The notes beneath the pieces are model-generated. The model saw nothing but the letters and a program-made list of their open reading frames with translations, searched no databases and was not told the origin of the DNA. 56,446 bases of DNA from Gemelliphila palaticanis (GTDB taxonomy: Bacteria > Bacillota > Bacilli > Staphylococcales > Gemellaceae), in NCBI GenBank assembly GCA_013415235.1, contig JACBYF010000010.1:1-56446 (forward strand), read 5' to 3'. Below are positions 1-6,962 of the stretch, in pieces. The position numbers and the translations under genes were made by a program. Numbering within the stretch: the first letter of the stretch is position 1; every line of letters starts with the position of its first letter.

Positions 1-125
1 TAATTATATTTTACCTCTTCTAATTTAGTACCATAATATATATCTTTAAATTTATATATAATAAATATTATAAAAGATAAAATTAAAAATGAAGTTGATA
101 ATACTAATCTATTTAATATTTTCAA
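1..125 (-). CDS. Partial membrane-anchored protein, N-terminus only
   Basis: An open frame runs off the left edge of the window. It starts at a TTG codon (125-123) five bases after an AAAAGGAGA ribosome site (139-131). The 41 visible codons begin MKILNRLVLS and contain a hydrophobic stretch of about 20 residues followed by a Lys/Asp-rich segment, so it is an N-terminal signal anchor or signal peptide. It lies directly downstream of an LPxTG surface-protein gene on the same strand. A sortase would fit that position, but no catalytic residues are visible, so this is only a guess. No ATG lies nearby in this frame, and the strong ribosome site supports the TTG start. Confidence 0.6.
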   Translation of the reverse strand, partial: MKILNRLVLSTSFLILSFIIFIIYKFKDIYYGTKLEEVKYN

Positions 126-192
126 AATATTCTCCTTTTATACATTTTATATTATTATAACATCTATACATATTAAAAAGAACTAGAAAAAT

Positions 193-2700
193 CTAGTTAT
201 TTCTCTTTCTACCAAATAAAAATGTCGCAAGTAATCCTAATATTCCCACCCCTACTGCTGAAGATGTATTATCTCCCGTATTAGGTAGTACTTTATAATT
301 ATTTTTATTACTATGTTCTTTAACTTTTTCTAATTTTAATTGATTATCTTCAGTTAATGTTGTGAAATTTTTAGATTCTTGCTTTTCTTTATTATTAGAT
401 ATATCTGAATTTAATTTTTCTTTACCTTCAGTCAATTCTTGTAGATTAACATTATCTAATTCAATTTGTTTATTATATTTTTCGAATAATTCTAAATATC
501 TATTTTCTAATTTCTGTTTAAACTCTTTTACTTTATCTAAGTTAGATAATTCACTTTTCAACAATTCTTCTTTGTTAGTTAATTCTTGCTCTAATCTTGC
601 TAATTGCTCTTTAGCTACAGTTAATAATTTAGGTGTATTTTCTAGTTTATATAAGTATTCTTTAGCTTTTTTAACTTTAGTTTGTGCTTGTTCTAATTCT
701 TTTTTTATAGAGCTAATATTATCTTCTTGTTCTTTTAACTTATTATTTAATTTACTTAGTTTAGATTTTTCTATATTTAATATGCTTCTTGCTGTTTGCA
801 AATTAGCTAGTTTTTCATCTAATACTTTCTTAGCATTATCTACTGCTTTTTTCTTAGTTTTAATATCAGCACTTAAATTATCATAGTTTTCTTGTGCTTT
901 TACTAAATCTTGATTAGCTTTTTCAAGTGCTATAGTTAATGTTTTAACTTTAGCTTCAGCTTCAGGTACAAGTTCTTTTTGCGATAGTAAAATATTTAAT
1001 TTTTCGCTAATTGCAGCCAATTCTGTTGATTTTGCTTCATATACTGATTTAGCATTTGCTAAGTTTTGTTGTGCTATTTTATCTTCAAGTAGTTTTTTGT
1101 TATAATCTATAGCAGCTTGCTTTAGTTCTTCTTTTAATTTTTCTAAAGTTACTGTACTTTCTATTTCTTTTTTATCAAAATTGTTTTTTGTTGCATTTTC
1201 TACATCTTCTTTTGATATTGTAAATAAGTGTACTCCTGCGTGTTCTGTATATGTCGCAAAATCTACTCCTATATACTGGTTTTTAGGATTACCATAGTTT
1301 ATCCCTGCTACTGATTGAGCGTGTAACCACTCTCTACCGTTAAACATAAACTGTAGTATTGAGTTATATACATATTCTTTTAATTGACTATATGTCAATG
1401 ATGATTTAATTCTTGTATTACCTGCCCAGTTTTCATAAAACTGTCCTTCAGGTAATCCATATTTTTGGGCTACTTCTATTATTCCTGTTTCGTGATGTCC
1501 TGATTCTACATAAGGATTAAATTTATCTCTAGTGTAATTTCCTGCTACTTTATCTGCAAAATCCATACTTGATGTTGTAACAGATGTTTTTTTAGTTCCT
1601 ACTTGAGTTCTAATTTGATTTACAAGTTCACTTGCGAAAAGTGATAATCCTTTTCTTATATCTTCAGGAAGATTATTTATATCGTATTTTACTACATTAT
1701 CATCATTAGCATTTGCTTTATATTTGTTTAAAGATAATAATTCTTTGTTTACTTCTTTTAATTTTTTCTTTGCTAAATCTCTTTCTTCTTTTGATATATT
1801 AAAGTCTACTGCTTTTTTTAGGTTATCTATATAATCTTTTGTTAAAGTTACTGTATTAAAGCTATTTACATCATTTTTGACTCTTTCTAATTCTGTTGTT
1901 GCTTTATTTAATGCTGTTGTTGTTTCTTGTGCTTTATTTTCAGTATTAGTCAAGTTAGTTTTAGCTGTTGATACTTCAGTTGTTATTGTGTTTTTTTCAG
2001 AAGTTACTTTTTTTATATTTTCTGTTCTTTCTAAATCTACTTTTTTAGCTTCTTCTAGTTCTAATCTAGCTTTTTCTAATTCCTCTCTTGCTGTTTCGTC
2101 TGTTGCCTTAGCTTCTGATAATGCTTTAGTTACATTTTCTGCATTTGTTCCTTCTAAAGTTGCTTTTGATGTATTGTAATCTTGTTCTGATTTAGAAACC
2201 TCTTTTTCAGCCGTTGCTACTTCTTTTTGTTTCTCTTCGATAACTCTTGTTTGATTAGAAACTTCTTCTTTACTAGATGTTACTAAATTTTCTTGATTAG
2301 ATAAACTTTCTTCAACAACTTTTACATTATTTTCTTCTGCTAAAATATTATTTTTAGCTTCTGAAATGTTTTCTACTGTAGATTTTTTTGAAATTTCTTC
2401 TAATTCTTTAATCTCATTAGTTTTTAAATTAACTAATTCTTTAGTAGATTCAACTTCTTTTTTTATTTTAGAAAAACTTTCTTCTTGATACTTAACTTCA
2501 GAAATTGTATTATCTAAGTTTGATTTTGCTATTTCTAATTGCTCTTTGGTTGCTTTTTCTTCCATACCTACTGCTCTAACTACTGTTAAGTTTTCTTTAG
2601 CACTCACTTCTCCTGTTAATCCAGCTATAGATAATACTGCTATTCCAAAAGCCACTGGTAATAATTTTTTTCCTATTTTTCTTAATGCATATTTTTTCAT
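193..2700 (-). CDS. LPxTG-anchored SEC10/PgrA-type surface exclusion protein
   Basis: A cell-wall-anchored protein of 835 aa. Residues 1-34 form a signal peptide with a basic start and a hydrophobic core ending EVSA. Long Lys/Glu-rich coiled coils cover about 50-320 and 520-790. Between them, at about 343-505, is a compact non-coiled domain containing SGHHETG, YENWAG, NGREWLHAQS and HAGVHLF, which resembles the SEC10/PgrA surface-exclusion domain of pheromone plasmids such as pCF10. The C-terminus has the sortase motif LPNTG (about 805-809), a hydrophobic segment and a GRKRNN tail. In pCF10, PrgA reduces transfer into cells that already carry the plasmid. Its place at the end of a conjugation operon supports the same role here. 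It has its own promoter and an odd leader upstream. The domain call is by eye. Confidence 0.85.
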   Translation of the reverse strand: MKKYALRKIGKKLLPVAFGIAVLSIAGLTGEVSAKENLTVVRAVGMEEKATKEQLEIAKSNLDNTISEVKYQEESFSKIKKEVESTKELVNLKTNEIKELEEISKKSTVENISEAKNNILAEENNVKVVEESLSNQENLVTSSKEEVSNQTRVIEEKQKEVATAEKEVSKSEQDYNTSKATLEGTNAENVTKALSEAKATDETAREELEKARLELEEAKKVDLERTENIKKVTSEKNTITTEVSTAKTNLTNTENKAQETTTALNKATTELERVKNDVNSFNTVTLTKDYIDNLKKAVDFNISKEERDLAKKKLKEVNKELLSLNKYKANANDDNVVKYDINNLPEDIRKGLSLFASELVNQIRTQVGTKKTSVTTSSMDFADKVAGNYTRDKFNPYVESGHHETGIIEVAQKYGLPEGQFYENWAGNTRIKSSLTYSQLKEYVYNSILQFMFNGREWLHAQSVAGINYGNPKNQYIGVDFATYTEHAGVHLFTISKEDVENATKNNFDKKEIESTVTLEKLKEELKQAAIDYNKKLLEDKIAQQNLANAKSVYEAKSTELAAISEKLNILLSQKELVPEAEAKVKTLTIALEKANQDLVKAQENYDNLSADIKTKKKAVDNAKKVLDEKLANLQTARSILNIEKSKLSKLNNKLKEQEDNISSIKKELEQAQTKVKKAKEYLYKLENTPKLLTVAKEQLARLEQELTNKEELLKSELSNLDKVKEFKQKLENRYLELFEKYNKQIELDNVNLQELTEGKEKLNSDISNNKEKQESKNFTTLTEDNQLKLEKVKEHSNKNNYKVLPNTGDNTSSAVGVGILGLLATFLFGRKRNN

Positions 2701-2772
2701 TTTTATTTCTCCTTTTTATAGTATATTATCCTCTTAAAATAATTTTAAATATTTCTCTACTATTTTATTAAT

Positions 2773-2787
2773 TCAATATTTTTTCAT
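2773..2787 (-). other. Four-codon minicistron in the leader of the surface protein
   Basis: In the untranslated leader, an AAGGAAGTG ribosome site is followed by ATG-AAA-AAA-TAT and a TGA stop. The surface protein itself begins with the same four codons (MKKY), and the bases that follow are also similar for about 25 positions. It looks like an imperfect duplication of the gene's start that now forms a tiny upstream cistron. Whether it is translated or regulates the gene cannot be told from sequence. Confidence 0.35.
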
Positions 2788-2822
2788 TTTATCACTTCCT
2801 TTATTTTCCTGTGCCTAATTAT

Positions 2823-2851
2823 ATTATATACTATTGATACCAATAGTGCAA
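2823..2851 (-). promoter_or_regulatory. Promoter with an operator-like palindrome in its spacer
   Basis: On the minus strand a -35 box TTGCAC (2851-2846) and a -10 box TATAAT (2828-2823) are separated by exactly 17 bases. An inverted repeat, ACTATTG-4-CAATAGT (2830-2847), fills the spacer and overlaps the -35 box. This geometry is typical of a repressor-controlled promoter. It would drive the surface-exclusion gene separately from the conjugation operon. The expected start is near 2815, giving a leader of about 115 bases. Confidence 0.55.
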
Positions 2852-2900
2852 GTTATTTATTCTTCTTTTTTATTTTTTTTGTTTAATATTATTATTTCTT

Positions 2901-3062
2901 TTACTCCTTATATTCTCCTATTTCTTTAAACTTTTGTATTTCTCTACAATTCACACAATATATATCTTTTATATGATTTTTCTTTCTTTTTTTCTTTCTA
3001 GGTAAAAACATTTTTAATCTACATTTTTCACAAATAAATGTTGAAATTGAATACTTAATAAT
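2901..3062 (-). CDS. Small four-cysteine zinc-ribbon protein
   Basis: A 53-aa basic protein with two CxxC pairs, ICEKC and YCVNC, separated by about 21 residues that include a Lys/Arg run (PRKKKRKKNH). This is the layout of a small zinc ribbon. Similar short Cys-pair proteins occur in Firmicutes phages and mobile elements, but I cannot name the family. The frame has no ATG or TTG. A GTG at 3068 overlaps the AGGAG ribosome site, so initiation would have to use ATT at 3062 (five bases after AGGAG) or ATT at 3059. The Cys pattern and the ribosome site argue that it is real. The non-standard start lowers confidence. It lies between the secreted-protein gene and the surface-exclusion promoter. Confidence 0.5.
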   Translation of the reverse strand: MIKYSISTFICEKCRLKMFLPRKKKRKKNHIKDIYCVNCREIQKFKEIGEYKE

Positions 3063-3075
3063 TACCACTCCTAAA

Positions 3076-3102
3076 AGGTATAGGTTACTTTAACCTATAC
3101 CT
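3076..3102 (-). terminator. 11-bp hairpin at the stop of the secreted-protein gene
   Basis: A perfect inverted repeat, AGGTATAGGTT-5-AACCTATACCT, overlaps the upstream gene's stop codon. On the minus strand it is followed by only TTTT and then the AGGAG of the small zinc-ribbon gene. It may be a weak terminator, or a processing or attenuation hairpin between the two genes. Confidence 0.5.
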
Positions 3103-3616
3103 AATCTGTTTCTTTTTCTTGGGAAATTTCATTTTTTACATCTGCTTTTTCTATATCTTCTTCGTTTAAGTATTTTTCTTTATCTTCGAGAATAGATTTT
3201 TTATTCACTATAAAGTTATTTTCATCTACTTCAACTTTTTCAGGATACATTAAGTCATATTGTAATTTAGGATCTATAAGTTTCAATTTTATATTTATAT
3301 TATAGTTACCTATATCATTAAAAATAAAATTGTTATCTAGTAGTTGCCAACCATTTTTTATTGTATTAGGTAACATTGTTACTTGTTTTATTTCTTCTTC
3401 TACTTTGTTTCCTACTTTTATATATCTTACAAAGTTTATTTTTAACCCTGTTAAGTCAAGTTTATCTCCTAAACGATAACTTGTTTTATTGGGTGTTTTC
3501 GCTATTGACATTGGCTCCCATTTATTTAAACTTATTTCTTTAGCACTAGAAATACTAGTTAGCGATCCAAAAATTAAAGATAATGGTATTATTATTTTTA
3601 AAAACTTATTTTTCAT
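3101..3616 (-). CDS. Secreted protein of the conjugation module with an Ig-like segment
   Basis: A 171-aa protein with an N-terminal signal peptide (about residues 1-25, ending SISSAKE). The segment KTSYRLGDKLDLTGLKI resembles the start of bacterial Ig-like (Big-type) domains, which often carry a 'Y..G..LDLTGL' pattern. The last 40 residues are rich in Glu, Lys and Asp and are probably disordered. There is no LPxTG motif, TM tail or lipobox, so it is probably released or held by partners outside the cell. It lies 12 bases after the DUF4366-type gene and is presumably co-transcribed with the type IV secretion genes. Its function is unknown; an extracellular assembly or adhesion role is only inferred from position. 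Confidence 0.65.
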   Translation of the reverse strand: MKNKFLKIIIPLSLIFGSLTSISSAKEISLNKWEPMSIAKTPNKTSYRLGDKLDLTGLKINFVRYIKVGNKVEEEIKQVTMLPNTIKNGWQLLDNNFIFNDIGNYNINIKLKLIDPKLQYDLMYPEKVEVDENNFIVNKKSILEDKEKYLNEEDIEKADVKNEISQEKETD

Positions 3617-3628
3617 TCATACCTTCTC

Positions 3629-4375
3629 CTATCTTTTTTCTTCTTCCACTTCTTCAAGGTCTGCCTCAAATTCTTCTAGTTCTTCTTGCCCTTTTTTCTG
3701 ACGTTTTTTAAAACCTGCAAATATTACAAATCCTATAGCTAAAATAAGTGCTATCCCAAATATATATACGAATACACTTACTCCACTTTCTTTTTTCACT
3801 TCTTTAGTAGGAGTTGTTTTAGGTGGTTCTTTAGGTGTTTCTTGTTTTTGTACTTTTGTACTATCTATCATACTAGCTAGATCTTGTGGACTAACTTCTG
3901 TTACTAGTTTTACTTCTTTTCCTTTATCTGCTCTATCTATTATTAGATACATTTTTTTACCATTACTTGTTGTAAATTCTATAAATTCTCTTTGTTTTTT
4001 ATTACTTACAGAATTATTATTCTCATCTTTGGCATCAGATACAATTTTGCCTGTTGCTGTTGACGGTGGTGTTGGTGTAATTGCACTACTAACTACTGAA
4101 GACGATTGTACATTAGAATTATTTGATTGTTGCACTGGGGCTGATATATTTCCTTTATTTACTTCTGCTTGTTTCTTGGCATCTTCTGTAATTAGAGGCT
4201 CTTCATTTTTTATTTCTTCAGAATTTACATTAGCTTCTGCCTTTGCTACATTAGCCTCAAAACTAAATACTTTTTCGTTTTCTTCAGCATGAGCTAAATT
4301 AGAAAAAGTAGGTGTCAATATTACTGCACCTACTAACATTTGTAATAAAAATTTTTTCTTTTTATTATTCAACAT
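3629..4375 (-). CDS. DUF4366-like (CD1107 family) mobile-element membrane protein
   Basis: A 248-aa protein with a signal peptide (about 1-30, ending AHA), a Ser/Thr/Pro/Asn-rich linker, a short folded segment with FIEFTTSNGKKMYLIIDR and a closing helix EVSPQDLASMI, then a Pro/Thr/Lys linker. A TM helix near the C-terminus (about 200-222, VFVYIFGIALILAIGFVIF) is followed by a strongly acidic tail. The central motif matches what I recall of DUF4366/CD1107 proteins of Tn1549-type elements, which sit next to DUF4315 as here. It is probably a membrane component exposed on the outer face of the secretion channel. Its start overlaps the end of the upstream gene by 11 bases, which suggests coupled translation. 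Confidence 0.75.
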   Translation of the reverse strand: MLNNKKKKFLLQMLVGAVILTPTFSNLAHAEENEKVFSFEANVAKAEANVNSEEIKNEEPLITEDAKKQAEVNKGNISAPVQQSNNSNVQSSSVVSSAITPTPPSTATGKIVSDAKDENNNSVSNKKQREFIEFTTSNGKKMYLIIDRADKGKEVKLVTEVSPQDLASMIDSTKVQKQETPKEPPKTTPTKEVKKESGVSVFVYIFGIALILAIGFVIFAGFKKRQKKGQEELEEFEADLEEVEEEKR

Positions 4376-4667
4376 TATTATCTCCTATTTCTTCTTTAGT
4401 TCTTTCTTGCTCTTTGTAAATGCTAACAATGTCTTTATTTTTTATTATTCTTAAAACATCTTGCATAGTTAAATGTTGTTTAGTTATTTCTAGTGTTAAT
4501 AGCTCATTTTCTTTAGCAATTTTTTGTTTGCTAATTTTTGTAAGCTCACTTTCTAACTTTTTTAATTTGTCTTTTAATTTTTTTATTTCATCATTTTTAA
4601 GATCTTCTTTTTTATTTAAGTGTAAAATTTCTTTTTGAATTTTTTCTTCAAATTTACTTTTTTTCAT
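4365..4667 (-). CDS. DUF4315-like coiled-coil protein
   Basis: A 100-aa, highly charged, almost wholly helical protein. Residues 1-65 form a coiled coil rich in Lys, Glu and Leu, followed by a small segment (HLTMQDVLRIIKN) that resembles the C-terminal part of DUF4315 proteins. DUF4315 genes lie between the cell-wall hydrolase and DUF4366 genes in Tn1549-like conjugative elements, exactly as here. No enzymatic motif is seen. A scaffold or adaptor role in the transfer apparatus is inferred. The ribosome site AAAGGATATAT precedes the ATG. Confidence 0.7.
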   Translation of the reverse strand: MKKSKFEEKIQKEILHLNKKEDLKNDEIKKLKDKLKKLESELTKISKQKIAKENELLTLEITKQHLTMQDVLRIIKNKDIVSIYKEQERTKEEIGDNNVE

Positions 4668-4679
4668 ATATATCCTTTC

Positions 4680-6953
4680 TTAATGTATAAAGTAAGTATA
4701 TGGAACAGCTTCTTTTGGTATATGTCTGTATCTTATTATTCCATCTACAGTATTTCCTCCGTGCATTTCGCTAATTTCTATGCTTCCATCTGGGTTTACC
4801 TTTTCTACAAAAGCAACATGTCCCCAAGGGGCTAAAGCTCCTGCTACTCCAGCTGGAAAGCTTGCTGCATCTCCTGGTCTAGGTGTATGGTCTACACTCA
4901 TTCCTAAATTTTTAGCTGTAATCCACCAAGAACCTCCATCTCCAAAAAAGGAATGTGCTAATGGCTTTCCTATCTCACTTCTCCTTTGGAATGCATACCA
5001 TGTACACTGACCAAAAGCATATCCATATCCATTAGGATCTATATTGTTTAATTTTGGTTCTCCAAATTCAGAGTTTTCACTAGAAAAAGCCTCTCTACTT
5101 ATTATTCCACTTACTGCTACATTACCATTTACAGTTACTGCAAATAAGTTTGATACTCCAAGTTTATTTTTTACTAGTGCATCAAACCATTCTTCTATAT
5201 CCTCATCTGCAATTTCTTCATTAAAGAACCAATTATCATTTTTTTGATTTGATAGTCTCTCTAAATAAATGTCTTTCAAACTGTTAGTTTTAACTACTTT
5301 AACTTTTAAATATACATACGTTTTTTGTTTAGCTACTTTTTCTACTGTGCCATCTTCTTTTACTTCTTCTGTATATTCTGTTTTAGTCTCTCTAGTTTCT
5401 TCTAACTTTTCTGTATAAAGATGTTGAAATATATCTTGTAAATCGTATCTTATTAAAGACATAATTTCAGATTTATTATCTTCTTCTATATTACCGTATG
5501 CTATATTTAAGTATGCTAATAACTCATAGTTGTCATATCCTACATCACTTAAATCTACAGAGTAGCTATCATATCCTGGATATTTATTTTTTATTTCATT
5601 TAAGTATGTTTGCTCATTATATTTTGCAGAGTGCATTTGAGCAAAAATACTATCTTGTTCAACTAATATATGTTCTTCATTAACTGCATGTGTTTTGGCT
5701 TGCATTCCAAAACTACTAAAAACACTTGCTATTATAACGAAAGGTATTGCTATTAGTAATATAGTTTTAACACTTGTTATCATTCTAAAAATAGTGCTAA
5801 ATAGTTTAGTTGGATTTTTTAAGCCACCAAAGAAATCTTTTATTCCAAATTTTAATCTGTCAATCAGTCTTTGCCTTAATAAAATTCTATTATTTTTTTT
5901 GAATTTCTTTATAGCTTTTCGTTTTTTTACAAATCTTTCTCTCCCTTTAAATCGTCCAGAATTTAATTTATTAATATTTTTCTTCTTAAATCTATTAACA
6001 GAATTAATTCTTTCTACTTTTTCGGAAAGTTGTTTTGATTTTATTCTCTGATATTTAGTGAATTTTATTTTTCTATCAGCTCGTTTTAGTGCATATTTTC
6101 CTAAGCTTATTCCTCGTTTACCTTGTTTTTGTATTTTATCAATGGTTTCACGAGCTGCCTCATTTTCTCCCTCTCTAGCTTTTTTAAAAGTTTCTTTAAA
6201 GTTAGATTTTGTATTTTTATATGGATAAAGAGCTTTATTTTTTATATTACCTTTAATTTTTTCTCTAAATCTATAGTTTTTAGAAATCCATTTGTTTATC
6301 TTTTCGTCTTTTATACGCCTTAATTTTAATTCTTTATTTTTTCCTAAACGTAATCCTAAACTTTCTATATTTCTTTGTAACTTAGCTTTATTCCAATCAA
6401 TAGGTCTTTTACTTTCAAATCTTAAATTACTTCTATACTCAAAATTAACTTCTAATTTGCTGTTATAACTATTCTTACTTAAATTTTTAAATTTTTCAGC
6501 TTTATATTTTTTTACTAAAAAATTATAGCTTACTTTATTTATATGTAGTTTTTTATCTGTTAATTCTGATAAACTACCTTTAACTTTAACTCGTGTAGAC
6601 TTATATTTTTTATCTAAAAAATTATTTTTTTCATTGTTATAATTATTACTTTTTATAGTATAGTTTCTTGTTTTAGTGTACTCAACTTTTTTAGAGTTAC
6701 TTGAATAATTATTTATAGCTTTGTCTAATTTATATACTCCTTTAGCTATTGTATAAGGGCTTTTTACTATTTTTATTGACAAAGATTTAGAATATGTTTT
6801 TGCTTTTGTTTCAACATTATTTTTTATTTTATTTGTTAAAATATCATTATTATTAACATTTTTTGACTTTTGATAGTTAGTCTGTTTTATGGTATAACTG
6901 TTACCTACTTTTTTTATTCCACTATTATAGTTATTGTATTTATCATTTTTCAT
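4680..6953 (-). CDS. Conjugation peptidoglycan hydrolase with C-terminal CHAP domain
   Basis: A 757-aa VirB1-type protein. Residues 1-390 are very rich in Lys, Asn, Tyr and Arg and presumably cytoplasmic. One TM helix lies at about 394-417 (TILLIAIPFVIIASVF). An extracellular linker follows, then a CHAP amidase/endopeptidase domain from about 635 to the end, with the catalytic Cys in FGQCTWYAF (about 648), the His in WGHVAFVE (about 711), and EISEMHGG. It should cut peptidoglycan locally so the secretion channel can pass the wall, as PrgK/TcpG-like enzymes do. Related proteins of other elements pair a lytic transglycosylase with NlpC/P60 or CHAP. I see only the CHAP domain. It sits 9 bases after VirB4 in the same operon. 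Confidence 0.85.
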   Translation of the reverse strand: MKNDKYNNYNSGIKKVGNSYTIKQTNYQKSKNVNNNDILTNKIKNNVETKAKTYSKSLSIKIVKSPYTIAKGVYKLDKAINNYSSNSKKVEYTKTRNYTIKSNNYNNEKNNFLDKKYKSTRVKVKGSLSELTDKKLHINKVSYNFLVKKYKAEKFKNLSKNSYNSKLEVNFEYRSNLRFESKRPIDWNKAKLQRNIESLGLRLGKNKELKLRRIKDEKINKWISKNYRFREKIKGNIKNKALYPYKNTKSNFKETFKKAREGENEAARETIDKIQKQGKRGISLGKYALKRADRKIKFTKYQRIKSKQLSEKVERINSVNRFKKKNINKLNSGRFKGRERFVKKRKAIKKFKKNNRILLRQRLIDRLKFGIKDFFGGLKNPTKLFSTIFRMITSVKTILLIAIPFVIIASVFSSFGMQAKTHAVNEEHILVEQDSIFAQMHSAKYNEQTYLNEIKNKYPGYDSYSVDLSDVGYDNYELLAYLNIAYGNIEEDNKSEIMSLIRYDLQDIFQHLYTEKLEETRETKTEYTEEVKEDGTVEKVAKQKTYVYLKVKVVKTNSLKDIYLERLSNQKNDNWFFNEEIADEDIEEWFDALVKNKLGVSNLFAVTVNGNVAVSGIISREAFSSENSEFGEPKLNNIDPNGYGYAFGQCTWYAFQRRSEIGKPLAHSFFGDGGSWWITAKNLGMSVDHTPRPGDAASFPAGVAGALAPWGHVAFVEKVNPDGSIEISEMHGGNTVDGIIRYRHIPKEAVPYTYFIH

Positions 6954-6962
6954 AAATATATC

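Noticed and set aside
362..2179. Open plus-strand frames opposite the surface-exclusion gene, rich in Ser, Leu, Asn and Phe
   Set aside because: They are antisense shadows of a Lys/Glu coiled-coil gene, have no ribosome sites and have no sensible domains.
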